Shown: in pieces, positions 41,826 through 58,347 of the stretch
Layout: every line of letters starts with the position of its first letter
How positions within the stretch are numbered: the stretch's first letter is position 1
DNA from: Massilia soli
GTDB taxonomy: Bacteria; Pseudomonadota; Gammaproteobacteria; Burkholderiales; Burkholderiaceae_D
DNA: 64,000 nucleotides
NCBI RefSeq assembly: GCF_016809835.1
Contig: NZ_JAFBIL020000006.1
Location: 372,001 to 436,000, forward strand
Direction: 5' to 3'
The notes under the pieces: model-generated
What the model saw: the letters and a program-made list of their open reading frames with translations, nothing else
Told to the model about the DNA's origin: nothing
Database searches by the model: none
Translations under genes and position numbers: made by a program

Positions 41826-42716
41826 ATGGAATTACGAATCCGCAATTTGTCCAAGACTTACGCCAACGGTGTTGTGGCGCTGGACAAGGTCACCCTGAAC
41901 ATCCCCACCGGGATGTTCGGCTTGCTCGGCCCAAACGGCGCGGGCAAATCGACCTTGATGCGCATTCTCGCCACGTTGCAGGAATGCGACTCGGGTTCGG
42001 TGTTCCTTGACGATATCGACGTACTCGACGAACAAGACGAGGTGCGCCGCCTGCTGGGCTATCTGCCGCAGGACTTCGGCGTCTACCCGAAAGTGACCGC
42101 TTACGAACTGCTCGACCACTTCGCCGTTCTCAAGGGCTTGTCGAACCGCGCGCGGCGCCGCGAAGTGGTGGACGGCCTGCTCCAGCAAACCAACCTGTTT
42201 GAAGTGCGCAACCAGCGCCTCGGCGGCTTTTCGGGCGGCATGCGCCAGCGCTTCGGCATCGCCCAGGCGCTGCTGGGCGACCCGCAGCTGATCATCGTCG
42301 ACGAGCCGACCGCCGGCCTCGACCCGCAGGAACGCGTGCGCTTCCATAACTTGCTGTCCGACATAGGCGAAGACAAGACCGTGCTGCTGTCGACCCACAT
42401 CGTGTCCGATGTGGCCGACCTGTGCTCCAACATGGCCATCATCAACAAGGGCCAGGTGCTGCTGTGCGGCGAGCCGCAAAAGCTGATCGACGCGATCGAC
42501 GGCAAGATCTGGGAGCGCTTCGTCAACAAGGCCGAGCTGGCCGCCTTCCAGGCCCGCCACGCGGTGATCTCGACCCGCCTGCTCACCGGCCGCACCCTGA
42601 TCCGCGTGTACGACGAGCGCGATCCGGGCGACGGTTTCGATGCGGCCATCGGCGACCTCGAAGACGTCTACTTCGCCACTATCGCCGGGCGCAGTTTCGC
42701 GGCCAGCAACTGTTAA
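41826..42716 (+). CDS. ABC ATPase partner of the permease-peptidase
   Basis: The 296-aa protein starts at ATG 41826 with CTGGAG at proper spacing. It has GPNGAGKSTLMRIL (Walker A), Q-loop LPQDFGVYPKVT, signature FSGGMRQRFGIAQALL, Walker B LIIVDEPTAGLDP and switch STHIVSD. The last 70 or so residues form the extended C-terminus seen in ABC-2 ATPases. It is 9 bases from the permease-peptidase fusion, so the two form an operon. Confidence 0.93.
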   Translation: MELRIRNLSKTYANGVVALDKVTLNIPTGMFGLLGPNGAGKSTLMRILATLQECDSGSVFLDDIDVLDEQDEVRRLLGYLPQDFGVYPKVTAYELLDHFAVLKGLSNRARRREVVDGLLQQTNLFEVRNQRLGGFSGGMRQRFGIAQALLGDPQLIIVDEPTAGLDPQERVRFHNLLSDIGEDKTVLLSTHIVSDVADLCSNMAIINKGQVLLCGEPQKLIDAIDGKIWERFVNKAELAAFQARHAVISTRLLTGRTLIRVYDERDPGDGFDAAIGDLEDVYFATIAGRSFAASNC

Positions 42717-42725
42717 GGACAGTTT

Positions 42726-45700
42726 ATGCTGGCAATCGCATTATTCGAAGCGCGGCAGCGGCTCAAGCTGCTGTCGACCTGGGTCTACTTCGCCATGTTC
42801 CTGGCGATGGCGATGCTGTGGATGGCCGCCGCCGGCGGCGTCTTCAAGGAAGCCATCGTCACGTTCGGCGGCAAGGTGCTGATCAACGCGCCGCGGTCGA
42901 TCGACCTGACGGTGGCCTTCCTTGGCTGCCTCGGCGTGGTGGTGGTGGCTGCCATCGCCGGCCGCTCGGTGCAGCAGGACTTCGAGTACGACATGCACCA
43001 CTTCTTCTTCAGCGCGCCGATCCGCAAAGCCGACTACGTGTTCGGGCGCTTCCTCGGCGCCTTCCTCACCATGGCGATCATCTTTTCGAGCATCGTGCTG
43101 GGGGCCTGGCTGGGCACCTGGATACCGGGCATCGAGCCGGACCGGCTCGGGCCCTCGACGCCGATGATGTACCTGCGGCCATTCGTCTTCACCCTGCTGC
43201 CCAACCTGTTCATCTTCGGCTCGATCTTCTTCGTGCTGGCCGCGCTGACGCGCCGCATGATGCCGGTGTACGTCGCCAGCGTGGTGATGATGGTCGGCTA
43301 CATCGTGGCGCCGCAACTGGCGCGCGACCTCGATTACAAAACCCTCGCGGCCCTGATCGACCCGTTCGGCACCACGGCGCTGATCCGGGTGACCGAATAC
43401 TGGCCGATCGCCGAGCGCAATGTGCGCACCATCCCGTTCGACGGCGTCTACCTGCTCAACCGCCTGATCTGGTCGGGCTTCGGGCTGGTGGTGCTGCTGC
43501 TGGGCTACTGGCGCTTCCACTTCATCAGCAGCGCCGACAGCGGCGCCGCGCGCCGCAGCGACGGCGAACTGCCGCTGCAGCTGTCGCACACCGCGGTCGG
43601 CACCCGCGAAAAACCCGACTTCGCCAGCCGCAGCCTGGCGCTGCTGCTGGTGCGCTCGGCATGGCTCAACTTCCGCGAATCGGTCAAGAACATCTACTTC
43701 GCCGTCATCGTGCTGGCCGGGGTGCTGGCGGTCTTCGCCAGTGCGATCAACATGGGGTCGATCCACGGCACCGGCACCTACCCGGTCACCTACAAGGTAC
43801 TCGAAATGATCGGCGAGATGTTCGCGCTGTTCATGCTGGTGGTCACCACCTTCTACGCCGGCGAGCTGGTCTGGCGCGAACGCGAAGCGCGCATGGCGCC
43901 TATCCTCGACGTGATGCCGGTGCCCACCTGGGTGCGCATGCTGGGCAAGGTCTGCGCGCTGATCGGACTGCAGGCGCTGATGCTGTTCGTGCTGATGATC
44001 TGCGGGCTGCTGATCCAGGTATTCAAGGGCTACTTCGTGTTCGAGCTGGGGCTGTACATCAAGACGCTGTTCCTGATACAGCTGCCGCAGTACGCGCTGC
44101 TGGCGGTGCTGGCGATCGCCCTGCAGGTGCTGTTCAACCACAAGTACATCGCCTACTTTGCGATGATCGTGTACTACGTCGGCAGCATCACCTTCGGCAC
44201 GCTGGGGCTGGATCACCCGATGATCCTGTACGGCACCTCGCCGCAATTTATCTACTCGGCGATGAACGGTTTCGGCCACTACCTCACGCGCGAACGCTGG
44301 TTCATGCTGTACTGGGGCGGCGCGGCCTTGATGCTGCTGGTGCTGACGCTGGTGTTCTGGCCGCGCGGCTGCAACGATGAACTGGGTAGCCGCCTGCGCC
44401 TGGCGCGCCGCAACCTGAGCGGCCCGGTACTGGCCGGCTTCGCGCTTGGCCTGGCGATATTCGCCGGCACCGGCGCGCTGCTGTACTTCAACCTCCACGT
44501 CGCCAACGATTTCCACACCGCCTGGCAGGACGAGCAGAAGCGCGCCGAGTACGAGCTGCGCTACAAGCCGCTGGCGCAACTGGCGCAGCCGCGCGTGACC
44601 GGCGTCGACCTGAAAGTCGACATCGCACCCGAACAGCGCACCCTGGCCGTTCGCGGCACCTACCAGCTTGAAAACAGGTCAGGCCGTCCGGTCACCGACA
44701 TCCTGGTCAACCAGGACCGCCGCGCCAGCTTGCAGCTGCGTTTCAGCCAGCCGGCGCGGCGCGTGATCGCCGACCACGAGCGCGGCGCCTACCTGTACAA
44801 GCTGGCCACTCCGCTGGCGCCTGGCGCGCGCATCGCGATGGCTTTCGACGTGCGCTACGCGCCGAAGGGCATCCTCGGCATGGGGCTCGACACCCCGGTG
44901 GTCGGCAACGGCACCTTCTTCAACAAGGACGCGCTGCCATCGATCGGCTACCTGCGTGCGATCGAGCTGGACGACGCGCGCGACCGCAAGCGCCACGGCC
45001 TGCCGGCGCGCGAGCGCATGCTGGCGCAGGACGACCCGCAAGGGCAAGCCGTCAACTACGTCAGCCCCGACGCCGACTGGATCAATTTCAACGCCGTCGT
45101 CAGCACCAGCCCGGACCAGATCGCGATCGCGCCCGGGACGCTGGAAAAGGAATGGCTGGACAAGGGCCGCCGCTACTTCCACTACAAGATGGACCGGCAG
45201 ATCCTGAACTTCTACGCGTTCCAGTCGGCGCGCTACGAAGTGCGGCACGACCGCTGGCGCGACGTCACCATCGACATCTACTACCACCCGTCGCATGACG
45301 CCAACCTCGACCGCATGGTGCGCGGCGTCAAGGCGTCGCTGGAATACTACTCGGCCAACTTCAGCCCCTACCAGCACAAGGTCGTGCGGGTGGTCGAATT
45401 CCCGCGCTACGCCTCGTTCGCGCAGTCGTATCCTGGCACGATCGCCTACTCCGAAAGCCTCGGCTTCATCGCCAAGGTGGACGACCAGGACCAGAAGCAG
45501 ATCGATTACCCGTTCCATGTCACCGCGCATGAAATCGCGCACCACTGGTGGGGCCACCAGCTGGTGGCGGCAGACACGCGCGGCGCCACGGTGCTGACCG
45601 AAACGCTGGCCGAATACTCGGCGCTGATGGTGATGAAGAAGACCATGGGGCCGCACAAGATGCGCCGCTTCCTGCGCCACAACCTGGATCGCTACCTGAT

Positions 45701-46295
45701 GGGGCGCGCACTCGAAAACAAGAAAGAGCTTCCGCTGGCGCAGAACGAAAACCAGGACTACATCCACTACCGCAAGGGCGGCATGGCGATGTACCTGCTG
45801 CAGGATGTGCTGGGCGAGGACAAGGTCAACGGCGTGCTGCACGACCTGTTGACGGAGCACGCCTTCCACGGCCCGCCGTACAATGGCGCCGGCGTCCTGA
45901 CCGCCGCGCTGCGCCGCGTGACGCCGCCGGAGTACGCCTACCTGATCGACGACCTGTTCGAGTCGATCGTCCTGTACGAGAACCGCGCCACCATGGCGAC
46001 CGCGCAGCGCCGCGCAGACGGAAAATATACCGTGACCCTGGCGGCCACCGCGCTCAAGATGCGCGCCGGCGAACTCGGCGAGGAGAAGGAAGCGCCGCTG
46101 AAGGACGTGATCGAGTTCGGCGTCGACGACAAGGACGGCCGGCCGCTGGTGCGCGAACGCCGCATCGTGGGCAGCCGCGACGTGGTGGTCACCCTGATCG
46201 TCGACGGGCGTCCGGCGCGCGCCGGCATCGACCCGGACAACAAGCTGATCGACCGCAAGCCGTCGGACAACATGATCGAGGTGGAACTGCGATGA
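42726..46295 (+). CDS. ABC-2 permease fused to an M1 aminopeptidase domain
   Basis: This is a 1189-aa fusion. Residues about 1-575 are membrane: two ABC-2-like halves, each with helices and a soluble loop (about 20-270 and 320-570). The remainder is an M1 (gluzincin) peptidase domain: H935-E936-x-x-H939 in [10 protein letters not shown], with a glutamate about 20 residues on ([11 protein letters not shown]) as third ligand. The classic GAMEN exopeptidase motif is absent; [12 protein letters not shown] occupies that place. The family is known from databases as an ABC permease/M1 aminopeptidase, but its substrate is not. The peptidase may process an exported peptide or release it from the permease. 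The start codon follows AGGACAG. Confidence 0.9.
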   Translation: MLAIALFEARQRLKLLSTWVYFAMFLAMAMLWMAAAGGVFKEAIVTFGGKVLINAPRSIDLTVAFLGCLGVVVVAAIAGRSVQQDFEYDMHHFFFSAPIRKADYVFGRFLGAFLTMAIIFSSIVLGAWLGTWIPGIEPDRLGPSTPMMYLRPFVFTLLPNLFIFGSIFFVLAALTRRMMPVYVASVVMMVGYIVAPQLARDLDYKTLAALIDPFGTTALIRVTEYWPIAERNVRTIPFDGVYLLNRLIWSGFGLVVLLLGYWRFHFISSADSGAARRSDGELPLQLSHTAVGTREKPDFASRSLALLLVRSAWLNFRESVKNIYFAVIVLAGVLAVFASAINMGSIHGTGTYPVTYKVLEMIGEMFALFMLVVTTFYAGELVWREREARMAPILDVMPVPTWVRMLGKVCALIGLQALMLFVLMICGLLIQVFKGYFVFELGLYIKTLFLIQLPQYALLAVLAIALQVLFNHKYIAYFAMIVYYVGSITFGTLGLDHPMILYGTSPQFIYSAMNGFGHYLTRERWFMLYWGGAALMLLVLTLVFWPRGCNDELGSRLRLARRNLSGPVLAGFALGLAIFAGTGALLYFNLHVANDFHTAWQDEQKRAEYELRYKPLAQLAQPRVTGVDLKVDIAPEQRTLAVRGTYQLENRSGRPVTDILVNQDRRASLQLRFSQPARRVIADHERGAYLYKLATPLAPGARIAMAFDVRYAPKGILGMGLDTPVVGNGTFFNKDALPSIGYLRAIELDDARDRKRHGLPARERMLAQDDPQGQAVNYVSPDADWINFNAVVSTSPDQIAIAPGTLEKEWLDKGRRYFHYKMDRQILNFYAFQSARYEVRHDRWRDVTIDIYYHPSHDANLDRMVRGVKASLEYYSANFSPYQHKVVRVVEFPRYASFAQSYPGTIAYSESLGFIAKVDDQDQKQIDYPFHVTAHEIAHHWWGHQLVAADTRGATVLTETLAEYSALMVMKKTMGPHKMRRFLRHNLDRYLMGRALENKKELPLAQNENQDYIHYRKGGMAMYLLQDVLGEDKVNGVLHDLLTEHAFHGPPYNGAGVLTAALRRVTPPEYAYLIDDLFESIVLYENRATMATAQRRADGKYTVTLAATALKMRAGELGEEKEAPLKDVIEFGVDDKDGRPLVRERRIVGSRDVVVTLIVDGRPARAGIDPDNKLIDRKPSDNMIEVELR

Positions 46296-46420
46296 CAAGG
46301 CTGCCACCGGCATGCTCGGCCATGCTGCTGGCCGGCTCCGCCGTGGCGGCCGGCCCGCAGGGCGCCGCGGCGCCGACGCTCGACGCGGCATTGCGCCCTA
46401 CGTCGACACCGCGGACCTGA
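46292..46420 (+). pseudogene. Remnant of a secreted serine hydrolase-like gene
   Basis: The ATG at 46292 overlaps the stop of the permease-peptidase (ATGA). Its 42 codons give an intact signal peptide ([20 protein letters not shown]) then a short mature start. In this frame it ends at 46420. If one base is restored after LDAALRP, the next bases read YVDTADL, giving LRPYVDTADL, which resembles the start of class C beta-lactamase-related serine hydrolases. The rest of such a gene is missing; a REP-like element follows within 10 bases. I read it as a decayed third gene of the operon. Confidence 0.5.
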
Positions 46421-46428
46421 CATGCTCT

Positions 46429-46457
46429 CGTCGGGCGATAAGCGCAGCGCATCCGCC
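46429..46457. repeat. Decayed REP-like element
   Basis: CGTCGGGCGAT-AAGCGCAGCGC-ATCCGCC matches the GTAGGGCGGA...ATCCGCC frame of the other elements, with substitutions. It lies between the gene remnant and the terminator. Confidence 0.6.
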
Positions 46458-46465
46458 AACAAAAC

Positions 46466-46508
46466 GTAAAAGCCGCGCCAACCCTTGATGGGCTGGCGCG
46501 GCTTTGTT
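46466..46508. terminator. Bidirectional terminator between the ABC/M1 operon and topB
   Basis: AAAGCCGCGCCA (46469-46480) and TGGCGCGGCTTT (46494-46505) form a perfect 12-bp stem, with an inner partly paired loop. A/T tracts on both sides suit both convergent transcripts. Confidence 0.8.
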
Positions 46509-46521
46509 GCGACGGCGTCGC

Positions 46522-49185
<2,664 letters not shown>

Positions 49186-49417
49186 ATAAGGTTCTCGTCG
49201 TACTCTGGTTGTTTGGCCCGCGCATCATACATGCTTGGCCGGGATATCAAGATTTGTCGTTCCGATATCACATTTGTAACAGTGGATAAGTGCGGCCAAT
49301 GATAAGCGGGTTGTCGTGAAATCCGCAAGTGGCCTTTGGGACGGTAAGCGACTCCGGCGCAACGCTTGCGTCGCGGAGGAAAGCGGCAACCCGGCGGCTT
49401 TTGGGCCGGGAAGGCGC

Positions 49418-49882
49418 CTAATGCAGCAGGCGGGGAGCCTGCTCGTCGTCCGACCCGAACAAATCGTCGAACATCAGGGCGTCAGGTTCTTTGCCTTGGC
49501 TCCAGAGCAACATCAGCACGATGATCTTAAGTTTGCCCAGGCCGACCGGGGATTCGTCCAGCACCAGCGCGCGTTCGATGACGATTTCGCGCTGCACCGG
49601 GCTGAGCACCCGCGCGCTTTCAAGGAACTGGATGAAGCCGACCGCGGCCGTGCCGAGCACGTCGTATTCCTGGTCTACGTAGAACCGGATGCCATCCGAG
49701 GAAGCGGAGAATTCGAGGTCGCCGCCGGCCATTTCGGTCAGGTCGGTCAGCCAGACCAGTGCCTCGGAAATTTCGACCTCGTCGAATCCCACCGCGGACA
49801 ACTTGCGCGCCAGGGCGGCCGGCTCGGGGCAGGCGTCGGGGCGGTAGTAGGTCTCGTAGAGGTAGACAAGGATATCAAACAT
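49418..49882 (-). CDS. smg: Smg (DUF494) family protein
   Basis: The 154-aa protein starts [15 protein letters not shown] and contains [21 protein letters not shown] and [28 protein letters not shown]-like helices, typical of Smg. The gene is nearly always linked to dprA and def-fmt in beta- and gammaproteobacteria. Its function is not known. It lies 85 bases after the dprA stop codon, same strand. Confidence 0.93.
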   Translation of the reverse strand: MFDILVYLYETYYRPDACPEPAALARKLSAVGFDEVEISEALVWLTDLTEMAGGDLEFSASSDGIRFYVDQEYDVLGTAAVGFIQFLESARVLSPVQREIVIERALVLDESPVGLGKLKIIVLMLLWSQGKEPDALMFDDLFGSDDEQAPRLLH

Positions 49883-49967
49883 GGCTCTACTCTATCAGTT
49901 AAGTTCGTTGTGGCACAAGTGTCCACAGTACCGCCCGGCAATAGCGGGATCAAGGAATGCGCCGAAT

Positions 49968-51083
49968 CTAACGATTCACGCGCTGGAACAATCCGCCCGG
50001 CAGTCTTTCCAGATGGCCGGCCAGTTCGAGGGTCAGCAGGTGGGCGCTGAGGGTACCCGCGTCGAGGCCGCATTCCAGCGCCAGCGCGTCGGCGCCGACC
50101 GGGTCGTAGCCCAGCGCATCGAGCAACTGGTCGGACGGTGCGCGCGCGCCGCCGCCGGCGCCGCGCGGGCTGGCCAATTGCGGCGCGATCTCGTCGAGGA
50201 CATCGGCGGCCGAGTCGACCAGCTTGGCGCCCTCGCGGATCAGCCGATGGCAGCCCTTGCTCATCGGCGCGTGGATCGAGCCGGGAATCGCGAACACTTC
50301 CCGGCCCTGTTCGGCGGCCATGCGCGCGGTGATCAGCGAGCCGGACTGGGCGGCCGCCTCCACCACCAGCACGCCGGCCGACAGGCCGCTGATCAGGCGG
50401 TTACGGCGCGGGAAGTTGGACGCGAGCACCGGATGCCCCAAGGGATACTCACTAATAAGACAGCCGCTGTGCGCGATGCGATGGGCCAGCTGGTGGTTGC
50501 GCGACGGGTAGACGATATCGGCGCCGGTGCCGATCACGGCCACGGTGGCGCCGGGCCCGCACAGCGCGCCATCGTGGGCGGCGGCATCGATGCCCAGCGC
50601 CAGCCCGGAGACCACCGTCAGGCCGGCTTCGCTGAAGGCGCGGGCGAACGCGCCGGCGTTGGCCTTGCCCTGGGTGCTGGCGTTGCGGCTGCCGACGATG
50701 GCCACCGAGGGCGCCGACAGCAGCGCCACATGGCCGATCGCGTACAGCAGCAACGGCGGATCGTGGATTTCGCGCAGCATGCGCGGATAAGCCGGGTCGT
50801 GCAAGGTCAGGACCCGGTTGCCGGGTTTGGCCAGCCATTCCCGGGTGCGGTCGATCAGTTGTTCGGTAGATGGGGGCGGCGGCGCGGCGATGGCGCTTGC
50901 CTGCGCCGCGCCGCAGAGCGCGGCGAGCGCCGCGTGGCTGGCGTTGAAGACGCCGGCGGGAGAACCGAAGGCGTCCAGCAGGCGCGCACCCAGCACGCAG
51001 CCGATGCCCGGCACGGATACCAGCCGCAGCCAGCCGGAAAGATCCGGCCGGGCTGATTGCTGCGTGGGGTCCGTGTCCTGCAC
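49968..51083 (-). CDS. dprA: DNA-processing protein DprA
   Basis: DprA loads RecA on incoming single-stranded DNA during natural transformation. The 371-aa protein has an N-terminal HhH/SAM-like region (LRLVSVPGIGCVLGARLL), a Rossmann-fold core with VAIVGSRNAS, VVSGLALGIDAAAH and NRLISGLSAGVLVVEA, and a C-terminal winged helix (about 310-371). It lies 7 bases after the LysM gene and is followed by smg. Confidence 0.96.
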   Translation of the reverse strand: MQDTDPTQQSARPDLSGWLRLVSVPGIGCVLGARLLDAFGSPAGVFNASHAALAALCGAAQASAIAAPPPPSTEQLIDRTREWLAKPGNRVLTLHDPAYPRMLREIHDPPLLLYAIGHVALLSAPSVAIVGSRNASTQGKANAGAFARAFSEAGLTVVSGLALGIDAAAHDGALCGPGATVAVIGTGADIVYPSRNHQLAHRIAHSGCLISEYPLGHPVLASNFPRRNRLISGLSAGVLVVEAAAQSGSLITARMAAEQGREVFAIPGSIHAPMSKGCHRLIREGAKLVDSAADVLDEIAPQLASPRGAGGGARAPSDQLLDALGYDPVGADALALECGLDAGTLSAHLLTLELAGHLERLPGGLFQRVNR

Positions 51084-51090
51084 GGCGGTT

Positions 51091-52188
51091 TTACTCCGGT
51101 GATTTAGCCACGTCGCCGACCTGCACCGGCTCAGTTACCTGCATGACCAAGCCGTAAGAAACGTTCTTGAACACGCGGAAGATAAACAGATCGCCGTATT
51201 GCTCGTCCGGCAGCTTGATGGTCGGCCTGGCGATCCCCAGCATGCCTTTGTCGCCGCCCGGATCCGCCACAACCTTACCGAAATGGTACAGCTGGAGCAC
51301 CGCGCCGACATCGAGTCCGTCAACTGAACCGCGATTGATGCTGACGATCTGGTTCTGCCCCGCATACGTCACGCCGCCATAAATCGACACCACGCGCGCG
51401 TCGATGACGGTCTCGGGCGGATGCGGCACATAGTTGCGCATGCCCTCGGGCGGCACCGGCGCCAGGCGGTCGCCCACGCCCATTTCCTGATGCGAGCTGC
51501 CGACCGTGAAGGTATGGACATCGACGCCCGGTGTGGCTTGCGCCTTCAGCGCCACCGTGCCGAGGTACTGCGCTTCGTAGCCGAGCAAGGCGCCGGTTTC
51601 CGGATCCGTCAGCGGCGTGCCCGGGCGGTACACCTGGAACGCCTTTACACCGTTGAGCTCGCCTTTGACGTAGACCTTGTCGCCCTGGCCCATATACACC
51701 CGGCCTTCCTGCGCGGCGGCGATGCGCGGCGCGCTCGCCAGCTCGTCGACGCCGATCACCAGCGGACGGGTCAGGAAGGGTTCGATCATCGCCGGCGGAA
51801 TCGACGGCACCGCGTCGCGGCCCATGCCTTCGGTGCGGAACTGCGGCGACAGGCGGGTGATGCCCGGCCGGCCGGCGCCATCGTCGTCGCCCGGCCGGGT
51901 CAGCGACAGGCGGCCGGTCTTGCGGTCGAAGTAGACGATCTGGCCCGGGTAGATCCAGTGCGGGTTGCGGATCTCGTCGCGGTTCATGCCCCATACCTGC
52001 GGCCAGCACCATGGATGCTCGAGGAACTTGCCGGAGATGTCCCACAACGTATCGCCCTTGACGACCTTGTGCTGGTCGGGCGCGTTCGGGCGGAACGCGC
52101 AGGGCGCGGCCTGGGCGGATGAAGCAAACAGGCCTGCCAGGAGCGCTGCTCCAGCAAGTCGGGCGCCGACTGTGCTAAAATTTTTCAT
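51091..52188 (-). CDS. Secreted LysM-domain protein
   Basis: ATG 52188 (MKNFSTVGARLAGAALLAGL) gives a 365-aa protein with a signal peptide ending SAQA, then a LysM domain (about 40-95, HKVVKGDTLWDISGKFLEH, NPHWIYPGQIVY). The remaining 270 residues are a beta-rich conserved region of unknown fold (RGSVDGLDVGAVLQLYHFG, IFRVFKNVSYGLVMQV). Such proteins are probably peptidoglycan-bound. The gene is first in LysM-dprA-smg and diverges from def-fmt, the conserved arrangement in these bacteria. The SD is weak. Confidence 0.88.
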   Translation of the reverse strand: MKNFSTVGARLAGAALLAGLFASSAQAAPCAFRPNAPDQHKVVKGDTLWDISGKFLEHPWCWPQVWGMNRDEIRNPHWIYPGQIVYFDRKTGRLSLTRPGDDDGAGRPGITRLSPQFRTEGMGRDAVPSIPPAMIEPFLTRPLVIGVDELASAPRIAAAQEGRVYMGQGDKVYVKGELNGVKAFQVYRPGTPLTDPETGALLGYEAQYLGTVALKAQATPGVDVHTFTVGSSHQEMGVGDRLAPVPPEGMRNYVPHPPETVIDARVVSIYGGVTYAGQNQIVSINRGSVDGLDVGAVLQLYHFGKVVADPGGDKGMLGIARPTIKLPDEQYGDLFIFRVFKNVSYGLVMQVTEPVQVGDVAKSPE

Positions 52189-52467
52189 TGAGATGTCCGA
52201 AAAGTGCGGCATTACACAAAATTGCTGGCTGAACCGCCACCCATCGCGCGCCACGGCGCAAAAGGCAGCAGAATGCGCGCTCCCCATTGCACTTGCTGAG
52301 AGTAAAGGGTTGCCGTACTGGATCAAATTCTGCACATAAATCCTTGAAGTAGCAAGAAATACTGCGCCCGATCACCGTGGCGGACTGTGTGATTTTGTTG
52401 TTTTAAGGCATTTTTCTGCTGGCACCACCGAATCGATTATTAAATTGTTACTGAGCTGAACACACCT

Positions 52468-53010
52468 ATGGCACTCCTGACTATCCTGCGCTACCCCGAC
52501 CCACGCTTGCACAAGGTCGCCAAGCCGGTTACCGAATTTGGCGACCGCATCAACCGCCTGGTGGCGGACATGGCCGAAACCATGTACGAGGCGCCCGGCG
52601 TCGGCCTGGCCGCCAGCCAGGTCGATGTGCACGAGCAGCTGGTGATCGTCGACATCACCGACACCAAGGATGACCTGCGCGTGTTCATCAACCCGGAAAT
52701 CATCTGGGCGAGCGACGAAAAAACCATCTACGACGAAGGCTGCCTGTCGGTACCGGGCATTTACGACGGCGTCGAACGTCCGTCCAAAATCAAGGTCCGC
52801 GCACTCGACGCGCAGGGCGTGCCGTTCGAACTGGCGGCAGACGGCCTGATGGCCGTGTGCATCCAGCACGAGATGGACCACCTGCAGGGCAAAATTTTTG
52901 TGGAATACCTGTCACCGCTCAAGCGCAACCGCATCAAGGCCAAGCTGGTCAAGGAAGAGCGCGGGCTCGAGCGTGAAGCGGCCCTGCGCGCCGCCGGCCG
53001 CCGCTACTGA
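52468..53010 (+). CDS. def: Peptide deformylase
   Basis: The 180-aa metalloenzyme removes formyl from new N-termini. All three motifs are intact: GVGLAASQV (motif 1), EGCLSVPG (motif 2, Cys ligand) and QHEMDHLQG (motif 3, HExxH-type). It is followed 8 bases later by fmt, the standard pairing. The 279-base gap upstream (52189-52467) is shared with the divergent LysM operon and shows no gene. Confidence 0.98.
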   Translation: MALLTILRYPDPRLHKVAKPVTEFGDRINRLVADMAETMYEAPGVGLAASQVDVHEQLVIVDITDTKDDLRVFINPEIIWASDEKTIYDEGCLSVPGIYDGVERPSKIKVRALDAQGVPFELAADGLMAVCIQHEMDHLQGKIFVEYLSPLKRNRIKAKLVKEERGLEREAALRAAGRRY

Positions 53011-53018
53011 CGCGCGCG

Positions 53019-53975
53019 ATGAAAGTCGTCTTTGCCGGCACGCCGGAGTTTGCCGCGGTAGCCCTGCGTGCCTTGCATGAGGCTGGCTTTGAGATCCCGC
53101 TGGTGCTGACCCAGCCCGACCGTCCGGCCGGGCGCGGCATGCAGCTGCAGGCGCCCAGCGTCAAGCAATACGCGCTGGCGCACGGCATCGAAGTGCTGCA
53201 ACCGCTGTCGCTGCGCACCGACAGCAAGGACCCGGAACGGGCAAGCCAGGCCGCGGCCGCCCATGCGCGCCTGCTTGCGCTCGACTACGATGTGATGGTG
53301 GTGGCCGCCTACGGCCTGATCCTTCCGCTCAGCACGCTCAACATCAAGCCTTGCATCAACATCCACGGTTCGCTGCTGCCGCGCTGGCGCGGCGCCGCGC
53401 CGATCCACCGCGCGATCGAGGCCGGCGATACCGAAACCGGCGTGACCATCATGGAAATGGAAGAAGGCCTGGACACCGGCCCGATGCTGATGATGGAGCG
53501 GGTGGCGATCGGCGCTGCCGATACCACCGCGACCTTGCACGACACGCTGGCCGCACTGGGCGGGCGCATGATCGTGGCGGCGCTGCGCCAGCGCGCCCAG
53601 GGCACGCTGGAAGCGGTGCCGCAGCCTGCGGCCGGCGTCACCTACGCGGCCAAGATCAGCAAGGATGAAGCGAAGATCGACTTTTCACTGTCGGCCGGCG
53701 AAATTGCCCGCAAGATCCGGGCATTCAACCCGTTTCCCGGCGCCCACGCCGAAGTCAACGGTGTAGCGATCAAATTCTGGGGTGCCGAGGCGCTGCCTGA
53801 AGGAAGTACCACCCTCCCCGGCCAGGTGCTGGCCGCCGACGCCCAGCATGGCATCGTGGTCGCCTGCAAGCACGGCACCTTGCGCCTGACTGAACTGCAA
53901 AAGCCTGGCGGCAAACGCCTTCCAGCACAGGAATTCCTCAAGGGATTCCCGCTGGAAGGACTGTGCTTCGATTAA
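53019..53975 (+). CDS. fmt: Methionyl-tRNA formyltransferase
   Basis: The 318-aa enzyme formylates initiator Met-tRNA. It starts [16 protein letters not shown], with [21 protein letters not shown] (catalytic loop), [17 protein letters not shown] and a C-terminal OB-type domain (about 208-318, [19 protein letters not shown]). It is the second gene of def-fmt; its end overlaps the convergent brnA-like gene by 4 bases. Confidence 0.98.
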   Translation: MKVVFAGTPEFAAVALRALHEAGFEIPLVLTQPDRPAGRGMQLQAPSVKQYALAHGIEVLQPLSLRTDSKDPERASQAAAAHARLLALDYDVMVVAAYGLILPLSTLNIKPCINIHGSLLPRWRGAAPIHRAIEAGDTETGVTIMEMEEGLDTGPMLMMERVAIGAADTTATLHDTLAALGGRMIVAALRQRAQGTLEAVPQPAAGVTYAAKISKDEAKIDFSLSAGEIARKIRAFNPFPGAHAEVNGVAIKFWGAEALPEGSTTLPGQVLAADAQHGIVVACKHGTLRLTELQKPGGKRLPAQEFLKGFPLEGLCFD

Positions 53976-54223
53976 GCCGCGTCGTCGCTGGCCGCGGCCT
54001 TGGCGCGCTCGGCGTCCATGTGCTCGCGCAGCAGCTGGTTGATGCGGGTCTGGTAGCCCGGACCGGCCGACTTGAACCAGTCAAGCATGTCCACGTCGAG
54101 GCGGATCGTCACGATCTGCTTTTGCTGGGTGGCGCTGGCCTTGGCGGCTGGCTGCTGGGTGCTGCTGCCGAGGTAATTTCCCTGGACGGGCTCGTCCCAC
54201 GCTGGTGCGAAATCCTTGTTCAT
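53972..54223 (-). CDS. BrnA-like antitoxin/DNA-binding protein, orphan
   Basis: ATG 54223 ([12 protein letters not shown]) follows AGGA and gives 83 aa. A low-complexity N-terminal half (about 1-35) precedes [20 protein letters not shown] and [13 protein letters not shown], which match the ribbon-helix-helix/BrnA-type C-terminus. BrnA normally neutralises and represses with the toxin BrnT, encoded just upstream; the 250 bases upstream here contain no BrnT-like frame. It is probably a solitary antitoxin or a repressor. Confidence 0.7.
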   Translation of the reverse strand: MNKDFAPAWDEPVQGNYLGSSTQQPAAKASATQQKQIVTIRLDVDMLDWFKSAGPGYQTRINQLLREHMDAERAKAAASDDAA

Positions 54224-54408
54224 TCCTGAATCCTCATCTTTAAAACCTGTCAATACTGCGATTGTGACCCTGTCATGTAACGTAAAGATTGCTGTGCCCT
54301 CAGGTTTTGTATCCTCATGTTTCCGTGTCACGCTTTAATACAAAAAGATACAAACGCTACCCGTGAATCCAAATGCTGCACTGCGAAAACTTTTCGACCG
54401 GGTTGACG

Positions 54409-54414
54409 TATAAT
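54409..54414 (+). promoter_or_regulatory. Probable -10 box of the metH promoter
   Basis: TATAAT lies 60 bases before the metH ATG in an AT-richer patch. A good -35 at 16-18 bases is not evident. The leader after it is very GC-rich (CCCGGGCC...CCCGGG) and can fold, but does not match a known cobalamin or SAM/SAH riboswitch to me. Confidence 0.4.
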
Positions 54415-54473
54415 TTTAGACCCGGGCCGCGCCCGGCCGGCCTGCCCGGGACACCGCCATCTGAAAGCACACC

Positions 54474-58238
<3,765 letters not shown>

Positions 58239-58347
58239 TCGGCAGAACTTTCCGCCGCCTTCCGCGCTCAAAGCAGTGTTGCGGGCGTGCCGGCGCCACG
58301 CCCGCAACGGGCTGAACTGGCGCCGGTTCGTCTACTCGGAGGCTGCT

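Noticed and set aside
42726-46295. Reading the 1189-codon frame as two genes merged by a frameshift or lost stop
   Set aside because: The frame is open throughout with uniform codon use, and permease/M1 fusions of this length are a recognised architecture.
54332-54473. Possible SAM, SAH or cobalamin riboswitch before metH
   Set aside because: The leader has a -10 box and a GC-rich foldable stretch, but none of the conserved core bases of these riboswitches.
54224-54473. BrnT toxin gene upstream of the BrnA-like frame
   Set aside because: No frame of the right length or pattern exists there; the upstream extension is low-complexity and has no SD.
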